Source: Sporofaciens musculi
GTDB taxonomy: Bacteria; Bacillota; Clostridia; Lachnospirales; Lachnospiraceae
Length of the DNA: 64,000 nt
NCBI RefSeq assembly: GCF_009830285.1
Contig: NZ_WUQX01000001.1
Location: 1,922,501 to 1,986,500 of the forward strand
Reading direction: 5' to 3'
Positions 26,243-34,745 of the stretch are shown in pieces. Each line of letters opens with the position of its first letter. Position 1 is the first letter of the stretch. The translations under genes were made by a program, and so were the position numbers. The notes under the pieces were generated by a model that had not been told where the DNA came from, did not search any database, and was given only the letters and a program-made list of their open reading frames with translations.

Positions 26243-26772
26243 AGATAGATACCGATGCCCTGAAAAAGCAGGTGATCCTCCATCTGCCCTATCTCTTGTT
26301 CCTTCTGGTCTTTGCGAAGCTGGGCGAGGCGGTGCGCCTTGCCCCCGGAGCAGACGCCTCACAGAAATTGTTAGGGCTTTCCGAAGGCTTCTCACTGGCT
26401 TTTCAGAGTATGTGGCCCGGCGCGGCGCTGGACTGGCTGGTGGGATTATGCGGTGCGGTGATCGTGCGGATGGCGGTATATATGAAAGGGAAAAATGCAA
26501 AAAAATACCGCAAGGATGTGGAGTACGGTTCTGCACGTTGGGGAAATAAAACAGATATAGCTCCTTTTATGGACCCGAAACCGGAAAACAACATCATCCT
26601 GACACAGACCGAGGGGCTTATGATGTCCGGCAGGCCGAAAAATCCGGCCCATGCCCGCAATAAGAATGTGCTGGTAGTCGGCGGTTCCGGCTCCGGCAAA
26701 ACGAGATTTTTTATTAAACCCAACCTCATGCAGCTCCATAGCTCGTATGTCGTTACCGATCCGAACAGATAA
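26239..26772 (+). pseudogene. virD4: VirD4-like coupling protein, N-terminal fragment split by IME1
   Basis: The first 175 residues of a CD1115-type type IV coupling protein. It shows two membrane segments (about 12-30 and 60-80), the entry motif YGSARWGNKTDIAPF, and Walker A GGSGSGKTRF near residue 150. The frame stays true up to VTDP (26755-26763), then runs into IME1 and stops three codons later. The remaining 440 residues are at 37112-38437. Joining GATCCGAA to AGGTACG restores VTDPKGT exactly. While IME1 is in place no full protein can be made and DNA cannot be delivered to the ICE's secretion channel. Confidence 0.93.
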
Positions 26773-26826
26773 GTATAATAAGGTTATAGGGAAGCGCGCA
26801 CCCTCAAAGAAAGGAGGTTACACACC

Positions 26827-29193
26827 ATGAAGAAGCAGGCAGAGAAAGACAAACTCACCGCCCTATACGAAAGACTCTCACATGACGATGAACGGGCAGG
26901 GGAATCCGTGAGCATTGAGAACCAAAAACGGATTTTAGAGGACTACGCAAGGAAAAACGGTTTTACCAATATCCGGCATTTTACCGATGACGGAATCCGG
27001 GGAACTACTTTCAAGCGTCCGGGGCTGGACGCTATGTTAGACGAAATCCGGGCGGGGAACGTGGCAACGGTTATCATCAAAGACCAGAGCCGAATCGGGC
27101 GTGACGTGGTTGAAGTGGGGCTTTTAAAGCGCACCTTTGACGAGTACCATGTGCGTTTTATCGCCGCAAATGACAACCTTGACACCGCCAACGGCTTTGA
27201 TATTATGTCTATCTTCCGTGACGTGATAAACGAGTGGTATGTTGCCGACACCAGCCGCAAAATCAAGGCTGTTTTCAAGTCCAGAATGGAAAAAGGCTTG
27301 CGCTGTTCTGGTAGTGTCTGCTATGGCTACCGCGCTTCCAAAGAAGAAAAAGGCGAGTGGATAATTGACGAGGAAGCCGCCGCCGTTGTGCGCCGTATCT
27401 TCCAGAGCGTCCTTGCCGGGGAAACCGTAGCCAGCATAGCAAAAGCACTCCGCACCGAGAAAATCCCTATCCCGTCCGAGCATTGGAAACGGACAGGCGA
27501 GCCAGTCCGGGCGGCAAAATACACAGACCCCTACGCATGGTCAGCCACCACTATCGGCTACATACTGAAACGCCCGGAATATATGGGGCGCAAGGTACTG
27601 GGGAAAACCGTATGCGAGAACTACAAGACCAAGAGCAGCCGCAAGACCACGCCGGAGGAACAATATATCTTTGAGGGCGCAATCCCCGCCATTGTGGACG
27701 TGGAAACGTGGCAGACCGTACAGAAGATACGGGAAACCGTGCGCCGCGCCCCGAAGCGGCAGAACGCCCCGAACCGTTTGACCGGGCTTTTATACTGCGC
27801 CGACTGCGGCTCAAAACTCACACACCGCTACAACCTTGTGCAAGGAAAATGGATTGAGGACGCTTTTATCTGCTCCGGCTACCGCCACTTAATCCATGAC
27901 TGCACCATGCACCATATCCCCACGGCGAAGATTGAAGCCGCTATCCTTGCCGTTATCCAGCGTGTGAGCTGGTATGTGCGGCACAATGAAAAGGAGTTTA
28001 CAGAACGTGTCCGGGAAGCGTCCGACCAGAACCAAGAAAAAACCGTTAAAGAGTGCAGACAGAAAATCAACAAGGCACAGAAGCGGCATAGAGAGCTTGA
28101 CGGGCTTGTAAAAAAGCTGTACGAGGGCAACGCCACGGGCAAGATACCCGACAAGCATTTTACCCGGCTTCTTGCTGAATATGACGAGGAACAGACCGGG
28201 CTGGAAACGTCCATAGCGGAATGGCAAAGGCAGATTGAAAGCTGGAACGCTGATAAGCTGAAAACAGACCAGTTTATCCAGCTTGTGAAACGCTATACCG
28301 ACTTCTCCGAATTGACAACGCCCATGCTCAACGAGTTTATCGAGAAAGTGATTGTGCATGAGGGCGAGGGGCGGGGGAATGACCGCCACCAGCGGATAGA
28401 CATTTATTTAAACTTTATCGGCGCATTTGAAGTACCCGCCCATATCGTCACCCCGGCAGAGGTAGAGGAACAACGCCGCCAGCAGGAGGAACAGGCGGCA
28501 AAGGAAGCCCGGTCAAAGGAGCTTGAAAAGGCACGGTATGAGAAACGCAAGGCAGAGAAACGGGCATTTACCGAAAGGAAGAAAGCGGGGCTTCTCACGC
28601 CGGAGGAACAGGAAGCGGAGGAAAAACGGCTTGCACATAACCGGGAGTGGCAAAAGGAATGGCGGGAGAAACGAAAAGCCACAGAGCCGCCCAAGCCGCC
28701 TAAGAAGAAATCACTAAAGGAGCTTATGGAGATTGAAAAGACCGGGGCAGAACTTACGCCGGAGGAAGCGGAACGGCTTGCGGAACACCGCCGGAAAAAA
28801 GCCGCACAGCATAAGGCGTGGCGCGAAAGGCAGAAAGCCGGACAGCCAAAAACAAGGACACTCAAAGAGCTTGCCGCCGCCCAGAAAGAGGGGGAAGCCC
28901 TAACGCCGGAAGAAACAGAACGGCTGGAAGCCCATAAGAGCCGGAAGAAAATCGCAAGGGAAAAACTGGTACAGCAAGCCGAAACCGACCCGGCAGCGGC
29001 GGCAGAACTGGCAAAGAAGCGGGCATATCAATCCGAAGCCACCAAGAAATCCCGGCAGAAAATGTATGAGGAAGCCGCCACAGGAAACCCCGAAGCGGTA
29101 GAACGCTATGAGAATTACCTTGCCGCAAGGAGGGAAGCATACCACAGGAAAAAACAGGAAATCACCGCCGAGAAAACAGAGCAAAGCGCATAG
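26827..29193 (+). CDS. Large serine recombinase of IME1 with an unusual repeat-bearing tail
   Basis: 788 residues. The resolvase domain has the nucleophile Ser18 in YERLSHDDE, followed by SIENQKRIL and the active-site DQSRIGRD. The recombinase domain (FGY-like SVCYGYRASKEE) and the zinc ribbon (LYCADCGSKLTHRYN, with later Cys in FICSGYRH) come next, then a coiled coil and a DUF4368-like end (DRHQRIDIYLNFIGAF, near 530). Typical relatives stop there. This one continues about 250 residues with three Lys/Arg/Glu-rich repeats around LTPEExE. It should carry out integration into, and with a helper excision from, virD4. ATG 26827 follows AAAGGAGG. Confidence 0.93.
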   Translation: MKKQAEKDKLTALYERLSHDDERAGESVSIENQKRILEDYARKNGFTNIRHFTDDGIRGTTFKRPGLDAMLDEIRAGNVATVIIKDQSRIGRDVVEVGLLKRTFDEYHVRFIAANDNLDTANGFDIMSIFRDVINEWYVADTSRKIKAVFKSRMEKGLRCSGSVCYGYRASKEEKGEWIIDEEAAAVVRRIFQSVLAGETVASIAKALRTEKIPIPSEHWKRTGEPVRAAKYTDPYAWSATTIGYILKRPEYMGRKVLGKTVCENYKTKSSRKTTPEEQYIFEGAIPAIVDVETWQTVQKIRETVRRAPKRQNAPNRLTGLLYCADCGSKLTHRYNLVQGKWIEDAFICSGYRHLIHDCTMHHIPTAKIEAAILAVIQRVSWYVRHNEKEFTERVREASDQNQEKTVKECRQKINKAQKRHRELDGLVKKLYEGNATGKIPDKHFTRLLAEYDEEQTGLETSIAEWQRQIESWNADKLKTDQFIQLVKRYTDFSELTTPMLNEFIEKVIVHEGEGRGNDRHQRIDIYLNFIGAFEVPAHIVTPAEVEEQRRQQEEQAAKEARSKELEKARYEKRKAEKRAFTERKKAGLLTPEEQEAEEKRLAHNREWQKEWREKRKATEPPKPPKKKSLKELMEIEKTGAELTPEEAERLAEHRRKKAAQHKAWRERQKAGQPKTRTLKELAAAQKEGEALTPEETERLEAHKSRKKIAREKLVQQAETDPAAAAELAKKRAYQSEATKKSRQKMYEEAATGNPEAVERYENYLAARREAYHRKKQEITAEKTEQSA

Positions 29194-29202
29194 CCGCCCT
29201 CT
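29193..29202 (+). repeat. Left copy of a 10-bp repeat bordering the IME1 cargo
   Basis: GCCGCCCTCT at 29193-29202 recurs at 31256-31265. The copies bracket the AT-rich block with the WYL regulator and two small genes. One copy lies exactly at the recombinase stop codon, the other just before the sigma-factor gene, as would be left by insertion of the cargo into a more compact backbone. Ten bases can match by chance. Confidence 0.45.
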
Positions 29203-29242
29203 CTGAATATCAAAAGACGGAAAAGCAAGGGCGCATTGTGGA

Positions 29243-29372
29243 AATGTGCATAACAGGCTATGGAATCATGGATAACTCTATTCACAGCACATGGAAAAGC
29301 TAAAGAGCAGCTTTCCCACGTCCTGCAAACAGAGTTACCCACAATTCCATAAGACAGCCAGTTATACACATT
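29243..29372. repeat. Long imperfect inverted repeat after the IME1 recombinase
   Basis: The left arm 29243-29279 and right arm 29331-29372 are inverted copies differing by one 5-base gap and a few changes. Each arm carries two TGNNTAAC-type boxes (GTGCATAAC and ATGGATAAC on the left; GTGTATAAC and GTGGGTAAC when the right arm is read backwards). A smaller repeat GGAAAAGCT / AGCAGCTTTCC lies in the centre. The place is between the 3' ends of two convergent genes. It may be a terminator, an origin with DnaA-like boxes, or a protein-binding site. Confidence 0.7.
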
Positions 29373-29420
29373 ACCAGCAATGCCGACTACTACGGAATCC
29401 CTCTCATTCATACATCAATA

Positions 29421-30368
29421 TTACCTACAATAATGCTGATGTAATTCGTATATCTTTTGTTTTATTAGCTCCACAAGTTCTGGTGGTTCTAAGACAGTTG
29501 CGTTGTTTCCAAATGACAGGAAGTAATTGGCAACCCAATCCAAAGTTGCATGACGTATTTTCATGTCGATTATACCACCGCCTGTTGGGAATGTTTTTAA
29601 TCCCCTTGCCAGTAAAAATTCAGTTTCGCAGCGTTTAGCACCTATATCTGTTAGCTTAATTTTTATGTGGTAATCATTTCCGATTTCTAACCTTTCGAGA
29701 TATTCTTGAATGGACGCAGGAACAGGAAATTTCCCTTTAGGATATGGTTTTTCCTCTATTATTTCCTTTATACGGTCAATACGGAACTCTCTGATTTGAT
29801 TAGCAACGGTGCAATATGCAGGGCAATACCAAAGCCCATTCATAGCATATAGCCCAATCGGTATAATTGTGCGTATACTTTCAGAATGTGTTGATGAATA
29901 CTGTATTGTTGCTGAATGGTGATTAACGACAATATGAAACATTGGTTTAAGTAGTGGTGAATCGCAATGCCTGTCTGGAATCCAAAATACTACACTATTT
30001 TGAATTTGTGTAATACTGCTTTGTATATCTAAGGGCAGACAGTTCAAAAATTTTTTCAAAACAGATATTGTTTCCTGTTCAAAAGGTAAATCGTGATAGA
30101 ATTTCAAGGCTTGACAGGCAAAGAATATAGCTTTGGCTTCATTCTCTGAAAAAGTGATAGGCGGCAAAATGCGCTCTTTCAAGATGTGATACCCGCCAGC
30201 AGCACCGACTTCGGAATAAAGGGGGAATCCAGCCTGTTCTAATTCTTGCAAATCACGGAGTATTGTTCGCTTTGACACAGAAAATTCTTTTGCTAATTCG
30301 CCTACTGTAAAATCCTTTTTGGCATTTATCGTTATCATCATTTCAATAAGCCGTTCTGCTTTTGACAT
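29421..30368 (-). CDS. WYL-domain transcription regulator of the IME1 cargo
   Basis: A 315-residue DeoR/YafY-type regulator. The N-terminal winged helix is clear (FTVGELAKEFSVSKRTILRDLQEL). The WYL domain follows at about 140-215 (with GLYAMNGLWYCPAYC in place of the usual WYL signature), then a WCX-type end. It is read away from the two small genes at 30474 and 30773, and a palindrome (30392-30408) lies in the divergent gap. It most likely controls those genes in response to an unknown ligand. It is AT-rich relative to the backbone, a sign of separate origin. Confidence 0.88.
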   Translation of the reverse strand: MSKAERLIEMMITINAKKDFTVGELAKEFSVSKRTILRDLQELEQAGFPLYSEVGAAGGYHILKERILPPITFSENEAKAIFFACQALKFYHDLPFEQETISVLKKFLNCLPLDIQSSITQIQNSVVFWIPDRHCDSPLLKPMFHIVVNHHSATIQYSSTHSESIRTIIPIGLYAMNGLWYCPAYCTVANQIREFRIDRIKEIIEEKPYPKGKFPVPASIQEYLERLEIGNDYHIKIKLTDIGAKRCETEFLLARGLKTFPTGGGIIDMKIRHATLDWVANYFLSFGNNATVLEPPELVELIKQKIYELHQHYCR

Positions 30369-30391
30369 TTTTAAAAACTCCTTTCCGAATG

Positions 30392-30429
30392 GTGACAGCC
30401 GTTGTCACTATTCCATGATAGACTATCTA
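30392..30429 (+). promoter_or_regulatory. Palindromic operator overlapping a promoter
   Basis: The palindrome GTGACA (30392-30397) GCCGT TGTCAC (30403-30408) overlaps a -35 box TTGTCA (30402-30407). A -10 TATCTA (30424-30429) follows with a 16-bp spacer. It sits between the WYL regulator and the genes it faces, so binding there should block or tune their transcription. Confidence 0.65.
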
Positions 30430-30473
30430 TGTACCAAATGCAATATGATACTCAAACGAAAGGACAAGATGTT

Positions 30474-30776
30474 ATGAATAAAAACGTGATTGAAATGGTT
30501 ATTTTTCAGACAAACCAAGAAGTGACCGAGGAACATTTTTTACGAATGTATCACAAATTGAATGAGGTGCTTGAAAAAGATATTGCCGGATTTGTAAAAC
30601 GGTCATTAACAAAGGATTTAAAGCAGGATAAATGGGTTGAAATGATTTGGTGGGCATCAATGGAGGCAGCACAGGGGGCTTTGGAAAAGTTGCCGCAGGT
30701 TACGGAATTTCAGGAGTATTGTTCTGCTTTAGCAGACGAGGGAACAATGATGTTCCATTTGGAGGAAATGGCATGA
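30474..30776 (+). CDS. Small dimeric alpha/beta-barrel protein (ABM-like), cargo
   Basis: A 100-residue protein with the beta-alpha-beta pattern of antibiotic biosynthesis monooxygenase-like domains (VIEMVIFQTNQEVTEEHFLRMYHKLNEVL; then VEMIWWASMEAAQGAL). Proteins of this fold bind or modify small aromatic compounds, or are stress-related without known chemistry. ATG 30474 follows GAAAGGACAAG. Its stop overlaps the next start (ATGA), so the two genes are translated together. The family call rests on pattern alone. Confidence 0.65.
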   Translation: MNKNVIEMVIFQTNQEVTEEHFLRMYHKLNEVLEKDIAGFVKRSLTKDLKQDKWVEMIWWASMEAAQGALEKLPQVTEFQEYCSALADEGTMMFHLEEMA

Positions 30777-31222
30777 CACCAAACGATATTCTTTCCTACT
30801 GCCAGTCTAATTTGAAAGATGTTGTATTAGTAGAAAGTTGGGGAGAACGAGGGATTTTTTATAATCCAAACGGAGTTTTGAAACGGGGAGTATATGTTTT
30901 AACTGTTAAAGAAAAAGACGGTGATAATGATAAAGGCTCTATGTTGAACCGTGATAATGTATATCGTGTGAATGTCGGTTTAAGGAAACAGACCTTTATT
31001 AAAAAATTTGGGTATATTCCAGAGCGTCCGCCTGCTGGAAAAATCGTAAAAATGGATTATGATTTTACCATTTTAGATACCATTATTCCCCACCCTGTCT
31101 ACGCATGGATGAGCTGGGCATGTGTTTTAAATCCCTCTGATAAGACCTTTGAGGATTTCAAGGCAATGATACAAGAATCTTATGATTTTGCAAAAGAAAA
31201 ATTCAACAAAAGAAAAAAGTAA
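30773..31222 (+). CDS. DUF6194-like cargo protein
   Basis: A 149-residue protein with FYNPNGVLKRGVYVLTVKEKDG, then VYRVNVGLRKQTFIKKFGY, PPAGKIVKMDYDFTILDTIIPHPVYAWMSW near the end. This layout, with the invariant HPVYAWMSW, is that of DUF6194 proteins, which are unstudied. It is co-translated with the ABM-like gene and under the same presumed WYL control. I infer a detoxification or small-molecule response role only from the regulator and partner. Confidence 0.7.
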   Translation: MTPNDILSYCQSNLKDVVLVESWGERGIFYNPNGVLKRGVYVLTVKEKDGDNDKGSMLNRDNVYRVNVGLRKQTFIKKFGYIPERPPAGKIVKMDYDFTILDTIIPHPVYAWMSWACVLNPSDKTFEDFKAMIQESYDFAKEKFNKRKK

Positions 31223-31255
31223 ATAATGCAACAGAAGTGGCGACAGTTCAATGCT

Positions 31256-31265
31256 GCCGCCCTCT
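31256..31265 (+). repeat. Right copy of the 10-bp repeat bordering the IME1 cargo
   Basis: GCCGCCCTCT, identical to 29193-29202. Backbone-like GC-rich sequence resumes after it. Confidence 0.45.
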
Positions 31266-31326
31266 GATTTATAAATGCAACTGTAAACCATGCAGCACCC
31301 CATGTGGGAGAAAGGGGGAAATTTCT

Positions 31327-31770
31327 ATGGATTGCACAGAAGCATACAGGGAACACATCATGTATTCTTTTAATGGTTTCTGCAAAGTCGTCATACGCTA
31401 TGCCGCCATCAACGCATGGCGCGACAGGAACAGGCGGCGGCAAAAAGAAATATCCTTTGAATACCTCACAGAAGAAAAGTTCTACCCTCTAAGCACATCA
31501 GACGAATTTCTCAAATCACCTTACGAACAATACCCCGTTACAATCTGCGGTCAGACAATCATCCTCACCAATGGGGAGCTTGCCGCCGCCCTGTTATCCC
31601 TGCCGGAGAAAAAGAGGGAAATCATTTACCTTTACTTTTTCGGGAATTACACACAGCAGGAAATCGCGGATTTATACGGGCATTGCAAGAGTACGGCGTG
31701 GCATTATATCCACAGCGCATTACAGATGTTGCAGAAAGAAATGGAGGGATTTTCACATGGGGAATACTAA
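31327..31770 (+). CDS. Sigma-70-like region 4 protein
   Basis: A 147-residue protein of the kind found on Tn916/Tn1549-family elements and their IMEs. The C-terminal region 4 HTH is clear (LLSLPEKKREIIYLYFFGNYTQQEIADLYG, then STAWHYIHSAL). A normal region 2 is not evident. It begins MDCTEAYREHIMYSFNGFCKVVIRYAA. It probably acts as a regulator of mobility genes. ATG 31327 follows AAAGGGGGAAA. The next gene starts inside its last codons. Confidence 0.85.
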   Translation: MDCTEAYREHIMYSFNGFCKVVIRYAAINAWRDRNRRRQKEISFEYLTEEKFYPLSTSDEFLKSPYEQYPVTICGQTIILTNGELAAALLSLPEKKREIIYLYFFGNYTQQEIADLYGHCKSTAWHYIHSALQMLQKEMEGFSHGEY

Positions 31771-31957
31771 CCTTGTGCCGTATGAAACCATTGTCCGGGC
31801 GACAAACGGCGAGCCGGAAGCCGTGGACGAGGTTTTACGGCATTACAGCAAACGAATCCGCTTTGCCGCCCTTGAAAACGGGCACGTCAACACAGACACT
31901 GAGGACAGCATAAAACGGCGGCTTATTACTGCCCTGTTCCAGTTCCGCTTTGACTGA
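31757..31957 (+). CDS. Small helix-turn-helix regulator
   Basis: A 66-residue protein starting at ATG 31757, 14 bases before the end of the sigma-like gene. It has the form NLVPYETIVRATNGEPEAVDEVLRHYSKRI, found in small HTH proteins encoded just after the sigma-like gene in Tn916-like elements. The pair is translated as a unit and is thought to control transfer or excision gene expression in those elements. Confidence 0.8.
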   Translation: MGNTNLVPYETIVRATNGEPEAVDEVLRHYSKRIRFAALENGHVNTDTEDSIKRRLITALFQFRFD

Positions 31958-31977
31958 AAAAGGCGGCATGACAGGAG

Positions 31978-32406
31978 GTGAGGGTTGTCGGGAAAATAGC
32001 CATGCTGATATTCAATGATACCGAGGAAAAAGCGGTTGAGAAAGCCATAGCTGCCCTTGCGGATATGATACCGTTGGAAACCATACAGCCGCCCCGTTCT
32101 CCGGCACTTACTTTTCCGGGATTGGAAATAAGACTGTACCAACGCCGGGTACTGAAAAACGGCACAGACATTTCTCTCACCCGTCTGGAATACGGCGCAC
32201 TCTGCTATCTTGCCGCCAGTCCGGGGAGGGTATTCACAAAGGCGCAAATCTTTGAAGCCGTGTGGAGTATGGAAAGCGAAAGCTGCCAGTCAAACGTGGC
32301 AAATGTGATATGCAATCTACGGAAAAAGATAGAGCCGGACAGCAGGAATCCCACTTACATAAAAACCGTTTTAGGCATAGGCTACAAGTTTGCTTCCGGG
32401 GAATAA
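31978..32406 (+). CDS. Winged-helix DNA-binding protein (OmpR/PhoB-type domain without receiver)
   Basis: Up to 142 residues. The last 95 form a response-regulator effector domain (LEIRLYQRRVLKNGTDISLTRLEYGALCYLA; GRVFTKAQIFEAVWS; VANVICNLRKKIE; IKTVLGIGYKF). No phospho-acceptor domain is present, so it is not directly controlled by a kinase through a fused receiver. The start is unclear: GTG 31978 lies within AGGAGGTG, ATG 32002 is 23 bases further on. It ends just ahead of a terminator that closes the regulatory block. Confidence 0.8.
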   Translation: MRVVGKIAMLIFNDTEEKAVEKAIAALADMIPLETIQPPRSPALTFPGLEIRLYQRRVLKNGTDISLTRLEYGALCYLAASPGRVFTKAQIFEAVWSMESESCQSNVANVICNLRKKIEPDSRNPTYIKTVLGIGYKFASGE

Positions 32407-32440
32407 CAACAGGATAACCGCCGCTATTGGCGAAGATACG

Positions 32441-32477
32441 AAACAGGAAATCAAGGAAAAAGGTTTCCTGTTTTTTT
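32441..32477 (+). terminator. Terminator after the IME1 regulatory genes
   Basis: AAACAGGAAA (32441-32450) pairs with TTTCCTGTTT (32464-32473) and ends in a run of seven T (32471-32477). It separates the regulatory block from mobilization. Confidence 0.85.
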
Positions 32478-32660
32478 ACGCCTATTTTGCTTATTTCCGG
32501 CTTTTCTGCATGGGAAAATACCGCCGCAAAACTGGCAGAATCCACGCCATGCAAGCCGGGGGAAAACGGCAAAAGCCAGCACAGCGCAGTCCGTCAGTTA
32601 CTAAGAGCAAGATTCTACCACAGTACCAAATTTCGCTAATCGCTCATTTTGTCCTGCGGG

Positions 32661-32710
32661 AATCTTGTTGGGGTTGCCACCCCAAGCCCGCCTTTTGCGG
32701 CTTGCGCCGC
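32661..32710 (+). other. oriT: Candidate origin of transfer (oriT) of IME1
   Basis: A perfect 7-bp inverted repeat TTGGGGT (32668-32674) TGCC ACCCCAA (32679-32685) is followed by GCGGC TTGC GCCGC (32697-32710). It lies 37 bases ahead of mobC and the relaxase, where the oriT of MobC-type Firmicute elements usually is. The nick site is not identified. Confidence 0.6.
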
Positions 32711-32746
32711 TTGAAAAAATCCACCCATGAAAGGAGGTTCACAGCC

Positions 32747-33142
32747 ATGAAAAGATACAACACGCCCCACCGAAGCCGGGTAATCAAAACACGCTTGACC
32801 GAGGAAGAATATGCCGAGTTTTCCGAGCGTGTCACCCTCTGCAAAATGAGCCAAGCCGAGTTTATCCGGCAAGCCCTAATTAAGTCAAGTATACGCCCGG
32901 TTATCACCGTTTCCCCGGTCAATGATGAACTGCTTTCTGCCGTTGGGAAACTCACAGCCGAGTACGGGAAAATCGGCGGCAACTTGAACCAGATTGCCCG
33001 CTGTCTGAACGAGTACGGCGCACCTTATAACGCCCTCTCCCAAGAAGTGCGAGCCGCCATAGCCGAGCTTGCCGCCTTGAAGTTTGAAGTCTTGCAGAAA
33101 GTAGGTGAATCCGTTGGCAACATTCAAACATATCAGCTCTAA
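32747..33142 (+). CDS. mobC: MobC-type relaxosome accessory protein
   Basis: A 131-residue protein with an N-terminal ribbon-helix-helix-like segment (RVIKTRLTEEEYAEFSERVTLCKMSQAEFIRQAL) and the MobC signature GGNLNQIARCLNEYG. It should bind oriT and help the relaxase nick. ATG 32747 follows AAAGGAGG. The relaxase gene begins inside its 3' end. Confidence 0.9.
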   Translation: MKRYNTPHRSRVIKTRLTEEEYAEFSERVTLCKMSQAEFIRQALIKSSIRPVITVSPVNDELLSAVGKLTAEYGKIGGNLNQIARCLNEYGAPYNALSQEVRAAIAELAALKFEVLQKVGESVGNIQTYQL

Positions 33143-34745
33143 AAATGCCGATTACGGAGCTGCCGAGCAGTACCTAACCTTTGAGCATGACGAGTTTACC
33201 ATGAAGCCCACCCTTGATGAAAATGGGCGGCTTGTTCTCCGTGACGATTACCGCATTTCCTCTCTGAATTGCGGTGATGAAGATTTTGCAATCGCCTGTA
33301 TGCGCTCCAATCTGAAATACGGCAAGAACCAGAAACGGGAGGACGTAAAGAGCCACCACTACATTATCAGTTTTGACCCCCGTGACGCACCAGACAACGG
33401 CTTGACCGTAGACCGGGCGCAAGTGTTGGGCGAGGAATTTTGCAAGACGCATTTTCCCGGACACCAAGCCCTTGTCTGCACCCACCCGGACGGGCATAAC
33501 CACAGCGGCAACATTCATGTGCATATCGTAATCAATTCTTTGCGGATTGCGGAAGTGCCGCTATTGCCCTACATGGAAAGACCAGCCGACACAAGGGAGG
33601 GCTGCAAGCACCGCTGTACAGACGCAGCTATGGAATACTTCAAAGCGGAAGTCATGGAGATGTGCCACCGGGAAAACCTCTATCAGATTGACTTGCTGAA
33701 CGGGAGCAAGAACCGAGTTACCGAGCGTGAGTATTGGGCGAAGCGGAAAGGACAAGCCGCACTGGATAAAGAGAACGCTTCCCTTGCCGCCATAGGAGAG
33801 CCGCCCCAACTTACGAAATTTGAAACGGACAAGGAGAAGTTACGGCGCACGATACGCACCGCCCTGTCCTCTGCCGTTTCCTTTGAGGACTTCTCCGGGA
33901 AGCTGTTACAGCAAGGCGTGACCGTCAAGGAGAGCCGGGGGCGGCTATCCTATCTCATGCCGGACAGGACGAAGCCCATCACCGCCCGGAAATTAGGTGA
34001 TGATTTTGACCGTGCCGCCGTGCTGGAAGCACTCACCATAAACGCACAGAACGCCGCCAGAGCTGCCGAAAAGCCCATACCCAAACAGGAATACCCCCGC
34101 AGCATAAAAGACCGCTTACAGCATGGCAAAGCCGCTATAAACGCACCGAAACAGGACAGCGTACAGCGCATGGTAGACCGGGAAGCCAAGCTAGCCGAGG
34201 GCAAGGGCATAGGATATGACCGCTGGGCGGCTGTCCACAATCTAAAGCAAATGGCGGCTACCATGAGCGTTTACGAGGAATCCGGCTTTTCTTCCCCGGA
34301 AGAACTGGAAGCCGCCCTTGCCGCCGCCAGCGCGGAGCTGTCAAACGTCCATGCGGAACTGAAAGCCGTGGAAAGCACTTTGCGGGAGAAAAAGGACTTA
34401 CAGAAACAGCTATTGGCGTACATCAAGACCAAGCCAGCCCGTGACGGGCTGAAAGCACAGAAAACAGAGAAAGCCCGCAAAAACTACCGGGAGCAGCACG
34501 AAAGCGAATTTATCATTTCCGAATCTGCCGCCCGGTATTTCAAGGCAAAGGGAATCTCCAAGCTGCCAGTGTCCAAAGCATTACAGACCGAGATTGAGCA
34601 GCTTACCAAAGAGAAGAACAGCCTTTACAACGAGTACCGGGAGAAGAAAGCAAGCGTCCGGGAATTGCAGACCGTAAAGGGCAACCTTGACAAAATATTG
34701 CGCCGGGAGCCGGAACGGGGAAAGGGGCGGGAAAATGAACGGTAA
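33114..34745 (+). CDS. Relaxase of IME1 (MobA/VirD2-like)
   Basis: A relaxase of about 543 residues. It begins ATFKHISSKNADYGAAEQYL and has the metal-binding histidine motif in HPDGHNHSGNIHVHIVIN near residue 132. An early tyrosine (Tyr14 or Tyr19 region) is the likely nucleophile. The C-terminal 150 residues are coiled coil. It nicks the IME oriT and leads the strand into a recipient through a borrowed secretion channel. TTG 33114 is preferred (AGGTGA ahead), with GTG 33105 as alternative. It overlaps mobC at its start and the cysteine-rich gene at its end. Confidence 0.9.
   Translation: MATFKHISSKNADYGAAEQYLTFEHDEFTMKPTLDENGRLVLRDDYRISSLNCGDEDFAIACMRSNLKYGKNQKREDVKSHHYIISFDPRDAPDNGLTVDRAQVLGEEFCKTHFPGHQALVCTHPDGHNHSGNIHVHIVINSLRIAEVPLLPYMERPADTREGCKHRCTDAAMEYFKAEVMEMCHRENLYQIDLLNGSKNRVTEREYWAKRKGQAALDKENASLAAIGEPPQLTKFETDKEKLRRTIRTALSSAVSFEDFSGKLLQQGVTVKESRGRLSYLMPDRTKPITARKLGDDFDRAAVLEALTINAQNAARAAEKPIPKQEYPRSIKDRLQHGKAAINAPKQDSVQRMVDREAKLAEGKGIGYDRWAAVHNLKQMAATMSVYEESGFSSPEELEAALAAASAELSNVHAELKAVESTLREKKDLQKQLLAYIKTKPARDGLKAQKTEKARKNYREQHESEFIISESAARYFKAKGISKLPVSKALQTEIEQLTKEKNSLYNEYREKKASVRELQTVKGNLDKILRREPERGKGRENER

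Larger units (their letters stand above)
32407..32746. other. Non-coding gap before the IME1 mobilization genes
   Basis: 340 bases with no convincing gene. It holds a terminator (32441-32477), a stretch without clear features, and the candidate origin of transfer (32661-32710) just before mobC. Confidence 0.7.

Noticed and set aside
29291..29638. 115-codon frame on the plus strand after the IME1 recombinase
   Set aside because: It covers the palindrome and the end of the WYL regulator in antisense, and its composition is not protein-like.
31571..31913. Two frames of 128 and 76 codons overlapping the sigma-like gene
   Set aside because: Alternative frames of the sigma-like and HTH genes, which have family matches. 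The 128-codon frame only joins the HTH gene frame in its second half.
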